Assembly (NCBI GenBank): GCA_030268105.1
Contig: BSDZ01000013.1
Coordinates: 1,035,001 to 1,099,000 of the forward strand
Source: Volvox africanus
Lineage: Eukaryota > Chlorophyta > Chlorophyceae > Chlamydomonadales > Volvocaceae
Direction of reading: 5' to 3'
DNA length: 64,000 nt
Below are positions 49,201 to 63,100 of the stretch, in pieces (within the stretch, counting starts at the first letter, position 1; every line of letters begins with the position of its first letter). The notes under the pieces were generated by a model, which worked only from the letters and a program-made list of their open reading frames with translations, did not search any database and was not told the origin of the DNA. The position numbers and the translations under genes were made by a program.

Positions 49201-52200
49201 GGATGGCTGACCAGTACCTCCCCCCCTGGATTAGAGGATGGCTGACCAGTACCTCCCCCCCTGGATTAGAGGATGGCTGACCAGTACCTCCCCCCCTGGA
49301 TTAGAGGATGGCTGACCAGTACCTCCCCCCCTGGATTAGAGGATGGCTGACCAGTACCTCCCCCCCTGGATTAGAGGATGGCTGACCAGTACCTCCCCCC
49401 CTGGATTAGAGGATGGCTGACCAGTACCTCCCCCCCTGGATTAGAGGATGGCTGACCAGTACCTCCCCCCCTGGATTAGAGGATGGCTGACCAGTACCTC
49501 CCCCCCTGGATTAGAGGATGGCTGACCAGTACCTCCCCCCCTGGATTAGAGGATGGCTGACCAGTACCTCCCCCCCTGGATTAGAGGATGGCTGACCAGT
49601 ACCTCCCCCCTTGGATTAGAGGATGGCTGACCAGTACCTCCCCCCTTGGATTAGAGGATGGCTGACCAGTACCTCCCCCCCTGGATTAGAGGATGGCTGA
49701 CCAGTACCTCCCCCCCTGGATTAGAGGATGGCTGACCAGTACCTCCCCCCCTGGATTAGAGGATGGCTGACCAGTACCTCCCCCCCTGGATTAGAGGATG
49801 GCTGACCAGTACCTCCCCCCCTGGATTAGAGGATGGCTGACCAGTACCTCCCCCCCTGGATTAGAGGATGGCTGACCAGTACCTCCCCCCCTGGATTAGA
49901 GGATGGCTGACCAGTACCTCCCCCCCTGGATAAGAGGATGGCTAACCAGTACCTCCCCCCCTGGATTAGAGGATGGCTGACCAGTACCTCCCCCCCTGGA
50001 TTAGAGGATGGCTGACCAGTACCCCCCTCCCTGGATTAGAGGATGGCTGACCAGTACCTCCCCCCCTGGATTAGAGGATGGCTGACCAGTACCTCCCCCC
50101 CTGGATTAGAGGATGGCTGACCAGTACCTCCCCCCCTGGATTAGAGGATGGCTGACCAGTACCTCCCCCCTTGGATTAGAGGATGGCTGACCAGTACCTC
50201 CCCCCTTGGATTAGAGGATGGCTGACCAGTACCTCCCCCCCTGGATTAGAGGATGGCTGACCAGTACCTCCCCCCCTGGATTAGAGGATGGCTGACCAGT
50301 ACCTCCCCCCCTGGATTAGAGGATGGCTGACCAGTACCTCCCCCCTTGGATTAGAGGATGGCTGACCAGTACCTCCCCCCCTGGATTAGAGGATGGCTGA
50401 CCAGTACCTCCCCCCCTGGATTAGAGGATGGCTGACCAGTACCTCCCCCCCTGGATTAGAGGATGGCTGACCAGTACCTCCCCCCCTGGATTAGAGGATG
50501 GCTGACCAGTACCTCCCCCCCTGGATTAGAGGATGGCTGACCAGTACCTCCCCCCCTGGATAAGAGGATGGCTAACCAGTACCTCCCCCCCTGGATTAGA
50601 GGATGGCTGACCAGTACCTCCCCCCCTGGATTAGAGGATGGCTGACCAGTACCCCCCTCCCTGGATTAGAGGATGGCTGACCAGTACCTCCCCCCCCTGG
50701 ATTAGAGGATGGCTGACCAGTACCTCCCCCCCTGGATTAGAGGATGGCTAACCAGTACCTCCCCCCCTGGATTAGAGGATGGCTGACCAGTACCTCCCCC
50801 CCTGGATTAGAGGATGGCTGACCAGTACCTCCCCCCCTGGATTAGAGGATGGCTGATCAGTACCTCCCCCCCTGGATTAGAGGATGGCTGACCAGTACCT
50901 CCCCCCCTGGATTAGAGGATGGCTGACCAGTACCTCCCCCCCTGGATTAGAGGATGGCTGACCAGTACCTCCCCCCCTTGGATTAGAGGATGGCTGACCA
51001 GTACCCCCCTCCCTGGATTAGAGGATTGCTGACCAGTACCTCCCCCCCTGGATTAGAGGATGGCTGACCAGTACCTCCCCCCCTGGATTAGAGGATGGCT
51101 GACCAGTACCTCCCCCCTGGATTAGAGTATGGCTGACCAGTACCTCCCCCCCTGGATTAGAGGATGGCTGACCAGTACCTCCCCCCCTGGATTAGAGGAT
51201 GGCTGACCAGTACCTCCCCCCCTGGATTAGAGGATGGCTGACCAGTACCTCCCCCCCTGGATTAGAGGATGGCTGACCAGTACCTCCCCCCCTGGATTAG
51301 AGGATGGCTGACCAGTACCTCCCCCCCTGGATTAGAGGATGGCTGACCAGTACCTCCCCCCCTGGATTAGAGGATGGCTGACCAGTACCTCCCCCCCTGG
51401 ATTAGAGGATGGCTGACCAGTACCTCCCCCCTGGATTAGAGGATGGCTGACCAGTACCTCCCCCCCTGGATTAGAGGATGGCTGACCAGTACCTCCCCCC
51501 CTGGATAAGAGGATGGCTGACCAGTACCTCCCCCCTTGGATTAGAGGATGGCTGACCAGTACCTCCCCCCTTGGATTAGAGGATGGCTGACCAGTACCTC
51601 CCCCCCTGGATTAGAGGATGGCTGACCAGTACCTCCCCCCCTGGATTAGAGGATGGCTGACCAGTACCTCCCCCCCTGGATTAGAGGATGGCTGACCAGT
51701 ACCTCCCCCCTTGGATTAGAGGATGGCTGACCAGTACCTCCCCCCCTGGATTAGAGGATGGCTGACCAGTACCTCCCCCCCTGGATTAGAGGATGGCTGA
51801 CCAGTACCTCCCCCCCTGGATTAGAGGATGGCTGACCAGTACCTCCCCCCCTGGATTAGAGGATGGCTGACCAGTACCTCCCCCCCTGGATTAGAGGATG
51901 GCTGACCAGTACCTCCCCCCCTGGATAAGAGGATGGCTAACCAGTACCTCCCCCCCTGGATTAGAGGATGGCTGACCAGTACCTCCCCCCCTGGATTAGA
52001 GGATGGCTGACCAGTACCCCCCTCCCTGGATTAGAGGATGGCTGACCAGTACCTCCCCCCCCTGGATTAGAGGATGGCTGACCAGTACCTCCCCCCCTGG
52101 ATTAGAGGATGGCTAACCAGTACCTCCCCCCCTGGATTAGAGGATGGCTGACCAGTACCTCCCCCCCTGGATTAGAGGATGGCTGACCAGTACCTCCCCC

Positions 52201-54617
52201 CCTGGATTAGAGGATGGCTGACCAGTACCTCCCCCCTTGGATTAGAGGATGGCTGATCAGTACCTCCCCCCCTGGATTAGAGGATGGCTGACCAGTACCT
52301 CCCCCCCTGGATTAGAGGATGGCTGACCAGTACCTCCCCCCCTGGATTAGAGGATGGCTGACCAGTACCTCCCCCCCTGGATTAGAGGATGGCTGACCAG
52401 TACCCCCCTCCCTGGATTAGAGGATTGCTGACCAGTACCTCCCCCCCTGGATTAGAGGATGGCTGACCAGTACCTCCCCCCCTGGATTAGAGGATGGCTG
52501 ACCAGTACCTCCCCCCCTGGATTAGAGGATGGCTGACCAGTACCTCCCCCCCTGGATTAGAGGATGGCTGACCAGTACCTCCCCCCTGGATTAGAGTATG
52601 GCTGACCAGTACCTCCCCCCCTGGATTAGAGGATGGCTGACCAGTACCTCCCCCCCTGGATTAGAGGATGGCTGACCAGTACCTCCCCCCCTGGATTAGA
52701 GGATGGCTGACCAGTACCTCCCCCCCTGGATTAGAGGATGGCTGACCAGTACCTCCCCCCCTGGATTAGAGGATGGCTGACCAGTACCTCCCCCCCTGGA
52801 TTAGAGGATGGCTGACCAGTACCTCCCCCCCTGGATTAGAGGATGGCTGACCAGTACCTCCCCCCCTGGATTAGAGGATGGCTGACCAGTACCTCCCCCC
52901 CTGGATTAGAGGATGGCTGACCAGTACCTCCCCCCTGGATTAGAGGATGGCTGACCAGTACCTCCCCCCCTGGATTAGAGGATGGCTGACCAGTACCTCC
53001 CCCCCTGGATTAGAGGATGGCTGACCAGTACCTCCCCCCCTGGATTAGAGGATGGCTGACCAGTACCTCCCCCCCTGGATTAGAGGATGGCTGACCAGTA
53101 CCTCCCCCCCTGGATTAGAGGATGGCTGACCAGTACCTCCCCCCCTGGATTAGAGGATGGCTGACCAGTACCTCCCCCCCTGGATTAGAGGATGGCTGAC
53201 CAGTACCTCCCCCCCTGGATTAGAGGATGGCTGACCAGTACCTCCCCCCCTGGATTAGAGGATGGCTGACCAGTACCTCCCCCCCTGGATTAGAGGATGG
53301 CTGACCAGTACCTCCCCCCCTGGATTAGAGGATGGCTGACCAGTACCTCCCCCCCTGGATTAGAGGATGGCTGACCAGTACCTCCCCCCCTGGATTAGAG
53401 GATGGCTGACCAGTACCTCCCCCCTTGGATTAGAGGATGGCTGACCAGTACCTCCCCCCTTGGATTAGAGGATGGCTGACCAGTACCTCCCCCCCTGGAT
53501 TAGAGGATGGCTGACCAGTACCTCCCCCCCTGGATTAGAGGATGGCTGACCAGTACCTCCCCCCCTGGATTAGAGGATGGCTGACCAGTACCTCCCCCCC
53601 TGGATTAGAGGATGGCTGACCAGTACCTCCCCCCCTGGATTAGAGGATGGCTGACCAGTACCTCCCCCCCTGGATTAGAGGATGGCTGACCAGTACCTCC
53701 CCCCCTGGATTAGAGGATGGCTGACCAGTACCTCCCCCCCTGGATAAGAGGATGGCTAACCAGTACCTCCCCCCCTGGATTAGAGGATGGCTGACCAGTA
53801 CCTCCCCCCCTGGATTAGAGGATGGCTGACCAGTACCCCTCTCCCTGGATTAGAGGATGGCTGACCAGTACCTCCCCCCCTGGATTAGAGGATGGCTGAC
53901 CAGTACCTCCCCCCCTGGATTAGAGGATGGCTGACCAGTACCTCCCCCCTGGATTAGAGGATGGCTGACCAGTACCTCCCCCCCTGGATTAGAGGATTGC
54001 TGACCAGTACCTCCCCCCCTGGATTAGAGGATGGCTGACCAGTACCTCCCCCCCTGGATTAGAGGATGGCTGACCAGTACCTCCCCCCCTGGATTAGAGG
54101 ATGGCTGACCAGTACCCCCCTCCCTGGATTAGAGGATGGCTGACCAGTACCTCCCCCCCCTGGATTAGAGGATGGCTGACCAGTACCTCCCCCCCTGGAT
54201 TAGAGGATGGCTAACCAGTACCTCCCCCCCTGGATTAGAGGATGGCTGACCAGTACCTCCCCCCCTGGATTAGAGGATGGCTGACCAGTACCTCCCCCCC
54301 TGGATTAGAGGATGGCTGACCAGTACCTCCCCCCCTGGATTAGAGGATGGCTGACCAGTACCTCCCCCCCTGGATTAGAGGATGGCTGACCAGTACCTCC
54401 CCCCCTGGATTAGAGGATGGCTGACCAGTACCTCCCCCCCTGGATTAGAGGATGGCTGACCAGTACCTCCCCCCCTGGATTAGAGGATGGCTGACCAGTA
54501 CCTCCCCCCCTGGATTAGAGGATGGCTGACCAGTACCTCCCCCCCTGGATTAGAGGATGGCTGACCAGTACCTCCCCCCCTGGATTAGAGGATGGCTGAC
54601 CAGTACCTCCCCCCCTG
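40203..54617. repeat. 14.4-kb satellite array, 35-bp unit, about 412 copies
   Basis: Head-to-tail tandem repeat of a 35-bp unit that reads GGATTAGAGGATGGCTGACC followed by AGTACCTCCCCCCCT. Most copies are identical. Variants differ in C-run length (33-36 bp units), GGATTAG/GGATAAG, CTGACC/CTAACC, ATGGC/ATTGC, or a CCCCCCTCCCT block. The first copy (from 40203) and the last (ending near 54617, GGATTGGAGG) are imperfect. There are no unique spacers, so it is not a CRISPR array. It interrupts all open frames. Every copy places a C7 run on the plus strand and a G7 run on the minus strand. Confidence 0.98.
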
Positions 54618-57138
54618 GATTGGAGGATTAGGACCCCTTTGCGACCCTCCGTTTGTACACATTTGAAACAGAACAGGTCGTCGTGATGCTGTTTGGGAAG
54701 GGTCACATTTTGGATCGTTATAGGTTTGCAAGGACCAGAACTTACAGACAGAAGAACTAAGCCATATAAAATTCTTCGCCAAGTACGAGAAGTACGAACG
54801 AGACAGAAATGGTGGACAGGACAACACTTATGCGTTCACGGCACGCAATGAAAACACGCACGTGGGCACAAATGCAGTTCATAACCACGCATATACACAC
54901 ACTTCTCATAATCACAAGCACACAGAATATTGTGTACGTACGACACAGTGATAACGACAAACGACTGCATCTTCATAAATTACATATTCAGCTGCGATGG
55001 TCGTACAGCAAATGGCTTCGTAGTTTCAGTCCACATCTAGAGACCGAACCGGGAAGTTCGTTTCTGGTGGATCGCGGAGAGGAAGGTGGGAGGTGGGTGG
55101 GGGGAGGGGGAAGAGGAAAACGTTGAGACGAGCTGAAGCTCGCGTAAACAAAAACCCTGACACTCACTCATGTCACGTAACGTGTGTGTGTGTGTTTGTG
55201 TGTTTGTGTGTAACATTATGACATGTGGTGCTGTCAAAGCTATGCGCTCAATTCGGCACATATTACGTAACCTGACATGCGGCGATATGGGCCTCCGCCA
55301 CCACCACCATCACCACCACCACCATCATCATCATTATCATCATTAATATCATTAATATCATCGTCATCACCATCACTACCATCATTATATTCCGGCAACA
55401 TCAAAGCCATAAAGCAACCATGGAGATCTAACCGCCAACGCCATTCCAGTTCGTTAACAGTTTGGTGTTAGCCACCAATCATCTGAGCGGTGACTCCAAT
55501 CCCGACAAACCCAAAAGCATATTGCAGCTCTAATCGTCGCCCCAGACTGCGGTATGTAAGAGTCAGACTGGTTCAAAGTCACTCAGGCAACAAATAAATA
55601 TAGCCCAAGACCCGCGCGTCGCTCGGAGGGCTGATGAAGAGGATGCGGCCCCTTTGACAGGGGCAAGCGGAAGGGAGGGTGCACGGGGTGTTTTGCTCCG
55701 GAATCAGCACCTCCGAAACCAGGGCGACATTCTGGTAACCGTCCGGCGACCAACGGTCAACCGAACCACCACCCGTGCAAAGAACTAGCTTTGCGCAGCC
55801 GTACTAGCAGCAGCAGCGCTGAGGCGGATTAAGACCCTGTACGACTGGAATATGAATATACTACACATGCTACTGCTGTGCTTCTTCAACCCCCCATAGG
55901 CGCCAGTGGGTAACGTTGGTGAACAGCAGCAGTAGCAGCAGCACGACCACTACCCCCAACATCATATAACGTATAATGCTGCTCTTTCACCATCACTACC
56001 ACCTAGCCCTCCACCACAAACCCCCAACCCTAACCCCCAGTCCCCTACCCACCGCCACAGGAAAAAAAGGCGCCCGACATTTTTAAAGCCCCAGTTCGGT
56101 TCCGACTCTCCAATCTTTTAAATGGTCGGCAGCACTTTGGCGCTTTATGAATGGGCCGTTGATGACATCCCGAGACCCATGGGCCTTACGAGGTGCACAG
56201 AGCGGCCCGGCACTCCATTATGGGGGCGACCGTCAGCTTTGACGCGTTGGCGCTGCTGATGAAGCCAACCAGTATCATCCGCCTTGGTGCCGTACAGCAT
56301 GTTGTTTTTATGAGATACGACGGTGTGGTGCAAGGGTCCGACTGTGTGCGACAAAATTGCCCATTTCTAGAACGGCACTGTTGTGCAGCAGGGTGGTAGC
56401 AGCAGTACGGTAACGGTATCAACAGATAAAACCATATTTAGGCTATCAACGGCGATCACCGGTATTGACGTGCAATAAGAAATCGTCGAAAGATAACCGA
56501 AATGAAACTCTCGCAACCGCGAGAGAGCCCCCACTATATTATCTTCCTCAAGGAAAGTACGACATGCGAAAAAACAAATGTCCCAGTAAGAAAATCAAGT
56601 TCTAATTTGTCATACCACAGCAGGCAGCGCAATGCCTTATATCACGGTGCTAATTTTAAGATGCTTGCATCTCTAAACTGCTTTTTTACCCAACCGTTTC
56701 TAACTTCCGGTTCGTTATTTAACCGTTACTTAAGTAGCATTGCTTCCTATTGCATTGCCTCCTGAGCTCCTAAGGGACTGCCGTACGTATACCGGAAAGT
56801 ACCTTCCGTGTACCGCCTGGTACAGTACAATAACGTGAAACGTTGGTTGTTGCGGCAGACCCCAGACCCAGTATTTGGTGCAACGTACCTTTCCCCCGTA
56901 CGGCAGGCGTTCACTCACTTTTCGCTCGCCCACTCCAGAATGCAGTTGCGTCCAATTTATCTGCGCGACGCTAATGATTAAGTGCGCGTGTGCGAGTGTG
57001 AGTGTGAGTGTGAGTACGAGTGCGTGTGCGTGTTTGTGACCCTGCCTCCCCCCTCCACCCGCACCTCCCCCCACCCACCCGCGTAGGAAAACACACCGAG
57101 GCAGCAAAAGAAAACTCCCCCCCTTAGGGCAGCCTCTG
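54618..57138. other. Right flank of the satellite, no supported gene
   Basis: Mixed sequence with microsatellites. The block 56150-56400 is open on both strands and looks somewhat protein-like in either direction, but no splice partners or domain could be found. Another isolated candidate exon on the minus strand near 56925-56970 (between an AG acceptor and a GTGAGT donor) could not be placed in any gene. Confidence 0.35.
55286..55395. repeat. (CAC)n/(CAT)n trinucleotide microsatellite
   Basis: Imperfect CAC and CAT/ATT triplet tract of about 110 bp in the satellite's right flank. Confidence 0.85.
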
Positions 57139-60100
57139 TCAATTCCTCCAAGCATGCGCCGCCATACTGATGCTGTTCCGAATATGCGCAGCCAGTGTGT
57201 GTGCGACGGAAAGCATTGTCATGACCAATGGGTCATTGACCCAGTGGAAGGCTATCGCGACCCATGGGTCGTTGACTAAGTGAGAGAATCATTGACCCAC
57301 ACATGCCCACACATACACACACGCTAGGAAGCTCCGCCCCTCCGTGGCCCCCTCCCGAGCTCTCACCCGATGACGACCTTGCGGTCCAGGGGTAGCCCCT
57401 CCAGGCCGCAACCCTCTGAGTGCCCAGGCGGTTCACCCCGGCTCCCATTCCAATCTTTCCCCGCCCTTCACCGCCGTCCCCCTCCCCCTCCCCATCCCCC
57501 TCCCACGTCCTCGTCCTCATCGCCTGCTTCATCTACTCCACCCCGTCGCAGGTACAGGCAGTCGTTCCGCAGGCTGCGATGGCAGCAACCCCGCCGCAAG
57601 GTTTCACCCGGCGCCTCCTCCGCCTCCTCCTCCATCTCCTCCTCCAGATCACCCATACGGTTGCTGACACGTGTTGTAGCGGGGTGGTGCGGTCCGTACA
57701 GCTCCACGAAAAGCTCCAGTACGGTTCGGTACAGCTCCAGCGCCTCGCCGTACTCCCGTACGCTGTGGCTGAGGGCTGCCAAGCTTAGCATGCAATTAGC
57801 GGTGGTGGAGTGGGTACTGCCGTACACAGTCGTATAGCTCTGTTGACCGACGAAAGGAAGCGAAAGTGACGTCATTGGGCACCAGCCAATCGGACGCAGA
57901 GGTTTATAACTTTGTCACGAGCAGTTTATGTATTAACGAGTACCAATACGGCAAAGCAGCTATCCAGTCAATCTATCTGACAATTAACAACATACCCAAC
58001 AACAACGTAAGTTGGGTCCTATGTTTTCCTATGAGGCCTTATTTGTACGGAAAAGTCCCTCCTTGACTCCCTGACTCCCCCCTTCCTCCCTCCGTAGGGC
58101 CACGCGCACCATTCAAAACACACACACGCGCACGCACCTGAACGGCATTGCGGTACAGGATCCGTGCAACCTGCGCCTTGCCGCAGGATGCCTTCAGCTC
58201 TGCCAGCTGGTGCGCGCACTTTGCCTGAAAGAGGCGGGTGAGTGGTAGTGGTAGTGTTGGGATGGCAGAAGAGGACAGAGGAGGATACGAACTTGGAGAT
58301 GGCTTGGTCGGGTCGCCGTTTCATGACGGTTCGGTCTTGGGTGGTGGTTAGGTGGCGGTTGGATAACGGTTAGGAGAATTTGTGGGGTACAAGTTTCCAC
58401 GGCGATAGTAGAGGACAGCTACACAGGAGCCGACGTCGATTTGAGGCAAAAAGCAGCAAGTACACTTTTATTCCAAGACCTGTCGAAAATGATATAATAG
58501 TTATTATTTTGTTAGGATTTTGCAATGCTATAAAATACTTATCATTATAAGTCTTTTATAAAATATGATAATAGATTATTATGAAAGAATAAATGAATAT
58601 AAGATGCATTGACATACCCACAACGGCCTACCCTGAGCTCCTCGCGCTTCAGATGCGTAAGGCCCCCAGGGGCACACTGATGCGGTTGTTTGGGACTGCT
58701 TTGACACGTCGGCGCAACGGCCAACGACGGTCCCAGCAAAACACCCCCGCCGCCGCTGACGGGTGACGCACAGCCCGATCCGCCGACGGCGCCGCTTCGC
58801 GTTGCTGCACCGTTGTCACCATTGTAGTACGACATCCTGTTGCCAAAGAGCGACGGTGCTGACGTTAAACATGACGACGCCGCGGCAGCGATGCCGTTGT
58901 TGCCGCTGCCGTTGCCACCCCGTGCCATAGCCGTCACCACCTCGTCCTCTTCCTGAATCCGTACAAGCTGGGACTGTACGGGGTGTACGGCATAAAAACA
59001 GTGGAAACAACGGAGCATGATTTTTAAGGACTCGTAAGGAGTTATAACTCCATGCCTCTTCTATAAAAGCTGCAGCTAGCTGGAACTCGTTATTTATTAC
59101 TTGTTGTCTGTTATTCGTTTTTCGTTATTCTGGTGCGCGGTCGTCAAAACCCCCATGCTGGCTGCTTGGCGCCTTCCTGGCCACAAAAGCGATGGCGCCA
59201 CGTCCTTTGCTTGAAGTGCTTCAAAGCCCGCTTTAAATTGCTTTACGTCAACTGTGCATCCTATCATGACCCTTTGTCTCGTGCTATGTTCCAAACCCGC
59301 AACCCACCCCCTGCCCCCCTGCTGCCAACCGCTAGCAAGTGGATCCTCTGTCGGTGCAACTCGTACCCACCCGCAGCAACGTCCGTGCCTCCTTGGATCG
59401 ACCCGTAGCAGTCAGGCACGTCGCCAGGTCGAGTGCGGAGCCAACTACCACCGCACTCGCCGGCCGCCGCCGCGCCGCACGGCCCAATACGGCACGCTGC
59501 AGCACCGAAATCGCATCGTCGTACCTTCAGTGCGGCAGGGGTGGCAAGTGCGACGCCGTGACGCGTGTCAATCACGCAGAGAGTAACATGCGAGTGCACG
59601 AATGTACGAATGTACGAATGGCAGAAAGAATAACAATTTCTCAACCAGCAAAGCCCAGGAGAAATGACGTACAATGCGGGAACTGATTTTATCAAGTCCA
59701 GACCAGGGAGGGCAGCACGAGCATGTACCCGGTCAGGGAGGCGGTCAGGGAGGCGGTCAGGGAGGCGGTCGGGGACTATGCGGGTTGGTTTACATTCGTG
59801 TGTGCATTTGCACAGGTGTGCGGGGTGTGCTGACTGCCGTACGACACAACGTCATGACCATGCAGACCATGCAAACTAGTCGAGCGATATGGGACGCCCC
59901 TGTCGTATGTACAACACCTCTGTCTGTCCGTCTGTCCGTCATTAGCTTCAACGTACCTTGCCGCTTTCATCAGCGCCGCCCCTAGCCACTGCCGCGCCGT
60001 CAGCGTCTCCTCGTTGTCAGGGCCGAGGAAACGCTCCAGAGCCGCCGATGCGCCGCGCAGTAAATTCTCCGCCTCCTCCCATGATCCAGTTGAAGAACCT

Positions 60101-63100
60101 GCTGCATCGGGCGCTGACGCCGTCGCCGCCGTCGCCGCCGTTGGTGATGTTGACGTGTGTCCAAGACGTGTACGGCTTGGTGAGCCGGCGGCGCGGAAGT
60201 GAGTGGGCCCTATGCTGGCGGTGGCGGAGGTGGATTCACATATGACACGCCAACCCGACGGCGAGGCCCTCGCCGGCGGCGACCTCGTTCTCTGACCCAA
60301 TGAGCCGCCGCCGCCGCCACCGCCGCTGTCGGGCCAGCCTGATCCCCTGGCACGTGTAAGGCTCTGCTGCTGCTGCTGCTGTTGGCAATGTACCATAAGT
60401 CCCCCAAGCGCCGCCGTACATCGCGCCGTGTCGGGGTGATTGGAACTGTGAAAGGACCGTGCCGCCGACATGGCATGTCGTACAACCCTCAATGCCACCG
60501 CATGCTGTCCTAGCGCTGCCAGCAACCGCCCCAGGCCCACTAAGCGAGCAAGCTCCGGGGCCAATGGCCTGTAGGGTGCAAGGTCGTCCTTCGGCGGCGA
60601 GTCGGGCGCCGCCGGCAGGGGCCTGGCCTCAGTGCCACCGCCGCCGCCGCCGCCTCTGCCGCCACTATCATGTCGGCTTCCAGGTAGTGAGATAACTTTG
60701 TCCTTTCCGCCATCGAAGGGACCGCCGCTGCCGCCGCTGCTAATGACGCCACTTCCGTTGTACGATTTCAACCGTGCAACCGGCTGTGGACTCCCATTCC
60801 CTTGATTTTCGCGGCCGCCTGGATGTACGCGATTTGGCGGGAAGCTGCTCATTGAGTCAAGGACAATACCGCGCCCCTCCGAGCCCGAATCCGCGTCCTC
60901 TGGATCTGGATCTGGATCTGAAGGCAGACCTGGATCGCGATCCAGATAGGATCCAACACCAGCGCTACCAGCCACGACAGCACCGCCGGGAACTGCCGTC
61001 TCACAGTCCAAGCAAATGCGAGACATAAGGCCTTTGAAAGAATGGCCTCGACGGAGTCGGCTAAAAGGAGAGGCCATAAGTGCCGCCGCCGCCGTGTCCG
61101 CCGCCGGCGACGATGGTGATGGCTGTACGAAATCTCGGAACTGCAGCAGCGCCGGCATGGGCGCCGACGTCGCCACCGATGCTGAGTTCTCTCCCGCCGG
61201 CGATACCGCCGATGCCATTGGCAACGGTGCGCCGTACATTTGCAGCGGCGCCAGGCGTGGTAGCGTCTGAGACAGCGGCGCAGGGGGTTCCAGCACCGCA
61301 TGGCGGGAAGGGAGGGTCGTCATGCACGCTGGCTTTGGCGGCGGCGGCATCTCGCCGCCGCCGCCGCCGCCGTCACCGCATGGCCCCGTCCCGCCATTCG
61401 CGGCAGTTCCCCCCGAGGTCCTGGTGGGCATGGCTGGCAACGGCGGGGAAGCCTCCCAGGGCGCCACTGACGGAACAGAAGACGGAAGATGGGAAAGAGG
61501 GAAGATAGGAAAGAGGGAAGATGGGAAAGAGGGAGGAGAAAATTGTTGCTGGGTTGACGGGGGCCGAGGAGTGGGAGGGGGTTCGAGGGGAGTGGACAGG
61601 GGGTTGGTGGGAGTGGAGGGGTAATACGAGGGGGAGAGCACCGGGACCCCTACCCTATCAGGAGCTCCAACCTTGAGAATAAGGCAGAACGCGAACGCAG
61701 TAATGCAGTAAAAGGAGAGCCAGGGATACCAAAGAATGTACTCGTCGTAGACCCAAGGAAAAAGGAGTTTCGATAACAAAGAACAGAAACGTGTACAGCT
61801 GGGTCGAGTGCAAGGCCCATAACACCCAAATACGAGGAAGGTGAGGGGCCAGGGACGGACCTGCAAGCACTCGGAACATAACCAGCAAAGTGGGGGACCG
61901 AGGAGGGCTTGAGGGAGCCAGCCGCTAGACTTACCCGTGCTATTGCGCAGCTGCATGAGCCGACCGCTACCCCCGCCGCCGCCGCCGCCGCCGCCGCCGC
62001 CAAAGTGGTCTCCCAATGCTGGCGACAAAGCCGGCTGAAGCGCCGACGGCGACGGCAAAGACTGTACGGAAACATCCAGAGGTGGAATAAGGTATCGAGG
62101 CCGCCGAAAACCCGATGGGACCTCGCCGCCCGCGGCGCTATCATTCGAAGCCGCTCCCGCGGCCGTCGCGGTCGCCGCCGCCCAGCTGCCATGCGCTATA
62201 TCTGGGTTACTGCTGGGTGCAGTGCATGTAAGCCCTCGACGGTCCTTGATCCGGCCGCCGCCATTGCCATCTAGCAGGCTTACAGGCAAGTCCTTTGCGC
62301 CGGCAGTAGCTGCATCAGCACCGCCACCGCTGCCGCCGCTGTGACCATCATCATCGTCAGGGCCTTTGCCTGCCTGATCACACCATAGGGAATTTAAGGA
62401 CACAGACTTAACAGAGGACGCGCGCAAAAGGGAAAGCGCTACCGCCGCCACGGACCCCGATGGAGCTCTAGAAGGACTGAATGCAGCGGTGGCGGAAGCT
62501 GGCGGCGGCAGCGGCGGCGGACACGCCTCCGCCGAAAGCAGTAGAGTGCGCGAGTTGATTGTTCCGACACCATAAGCTCCGGAACCAAACCGTTGCGGCA
62601 ATCGCAGCGACAGGCGGGACGTGGACAGCGGCGAGGGCGAGTATGACGACGACGACGGAGGCAGCTCCAGAGCATTGACGCTTAAGGATCTGGTCTGTAG
62701 TATGCCAGGTGGCTGTGGCGTGGGCGGCGGCAACAGGATCGGTGACGCTGAGGTCGCCGGCGCTGGCGGTAAGGACGTTGGAAGGGCAAGTACTGACGGC
62801 CTACTTGCGCCAAGGCCCACGGGTCGGGAGAGGAAGGCGTTCGCCGATGCCAATGCCACCGCCGTCAGGCCCTCTCGTACGGTACGGCTGGGCAGCGGGT
62901 CCACGGCGTAGATGGCGGCGGCGGCTGCCGCGACTGTGGCGGCGCCTACAGCGCCTTCTCTGGCCGCGCGCACGGCCAAGCGGTCCAGAGCAGTGAAGGT
63001 ACTCGTGGGAGACGGCGGTCGGTTGGGGTGGTTGACCCCTGCTGCGGAATCGGCTGCTGAGCTCCCTGAAGCGATGCCATGCCCGGTCACGCCGCTGCTG

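Noticed and set aside
40203..54617. CRISPR-like regularity of the repeat array
   Set aside because: Units are directly adjacent with no unique spacers, the host is eukaryotic, and no cas genes are present.
54515..54827. Short minus-strand reading frames running into the satellite
   Set aside because: They translate satellite sequence only and lack any splice or domain support.
56145..56422. Protein-like open frames on both strands
   Set aside because: Both directions look equally plausible and neither has splice partners or a known motif, so no gene was called.
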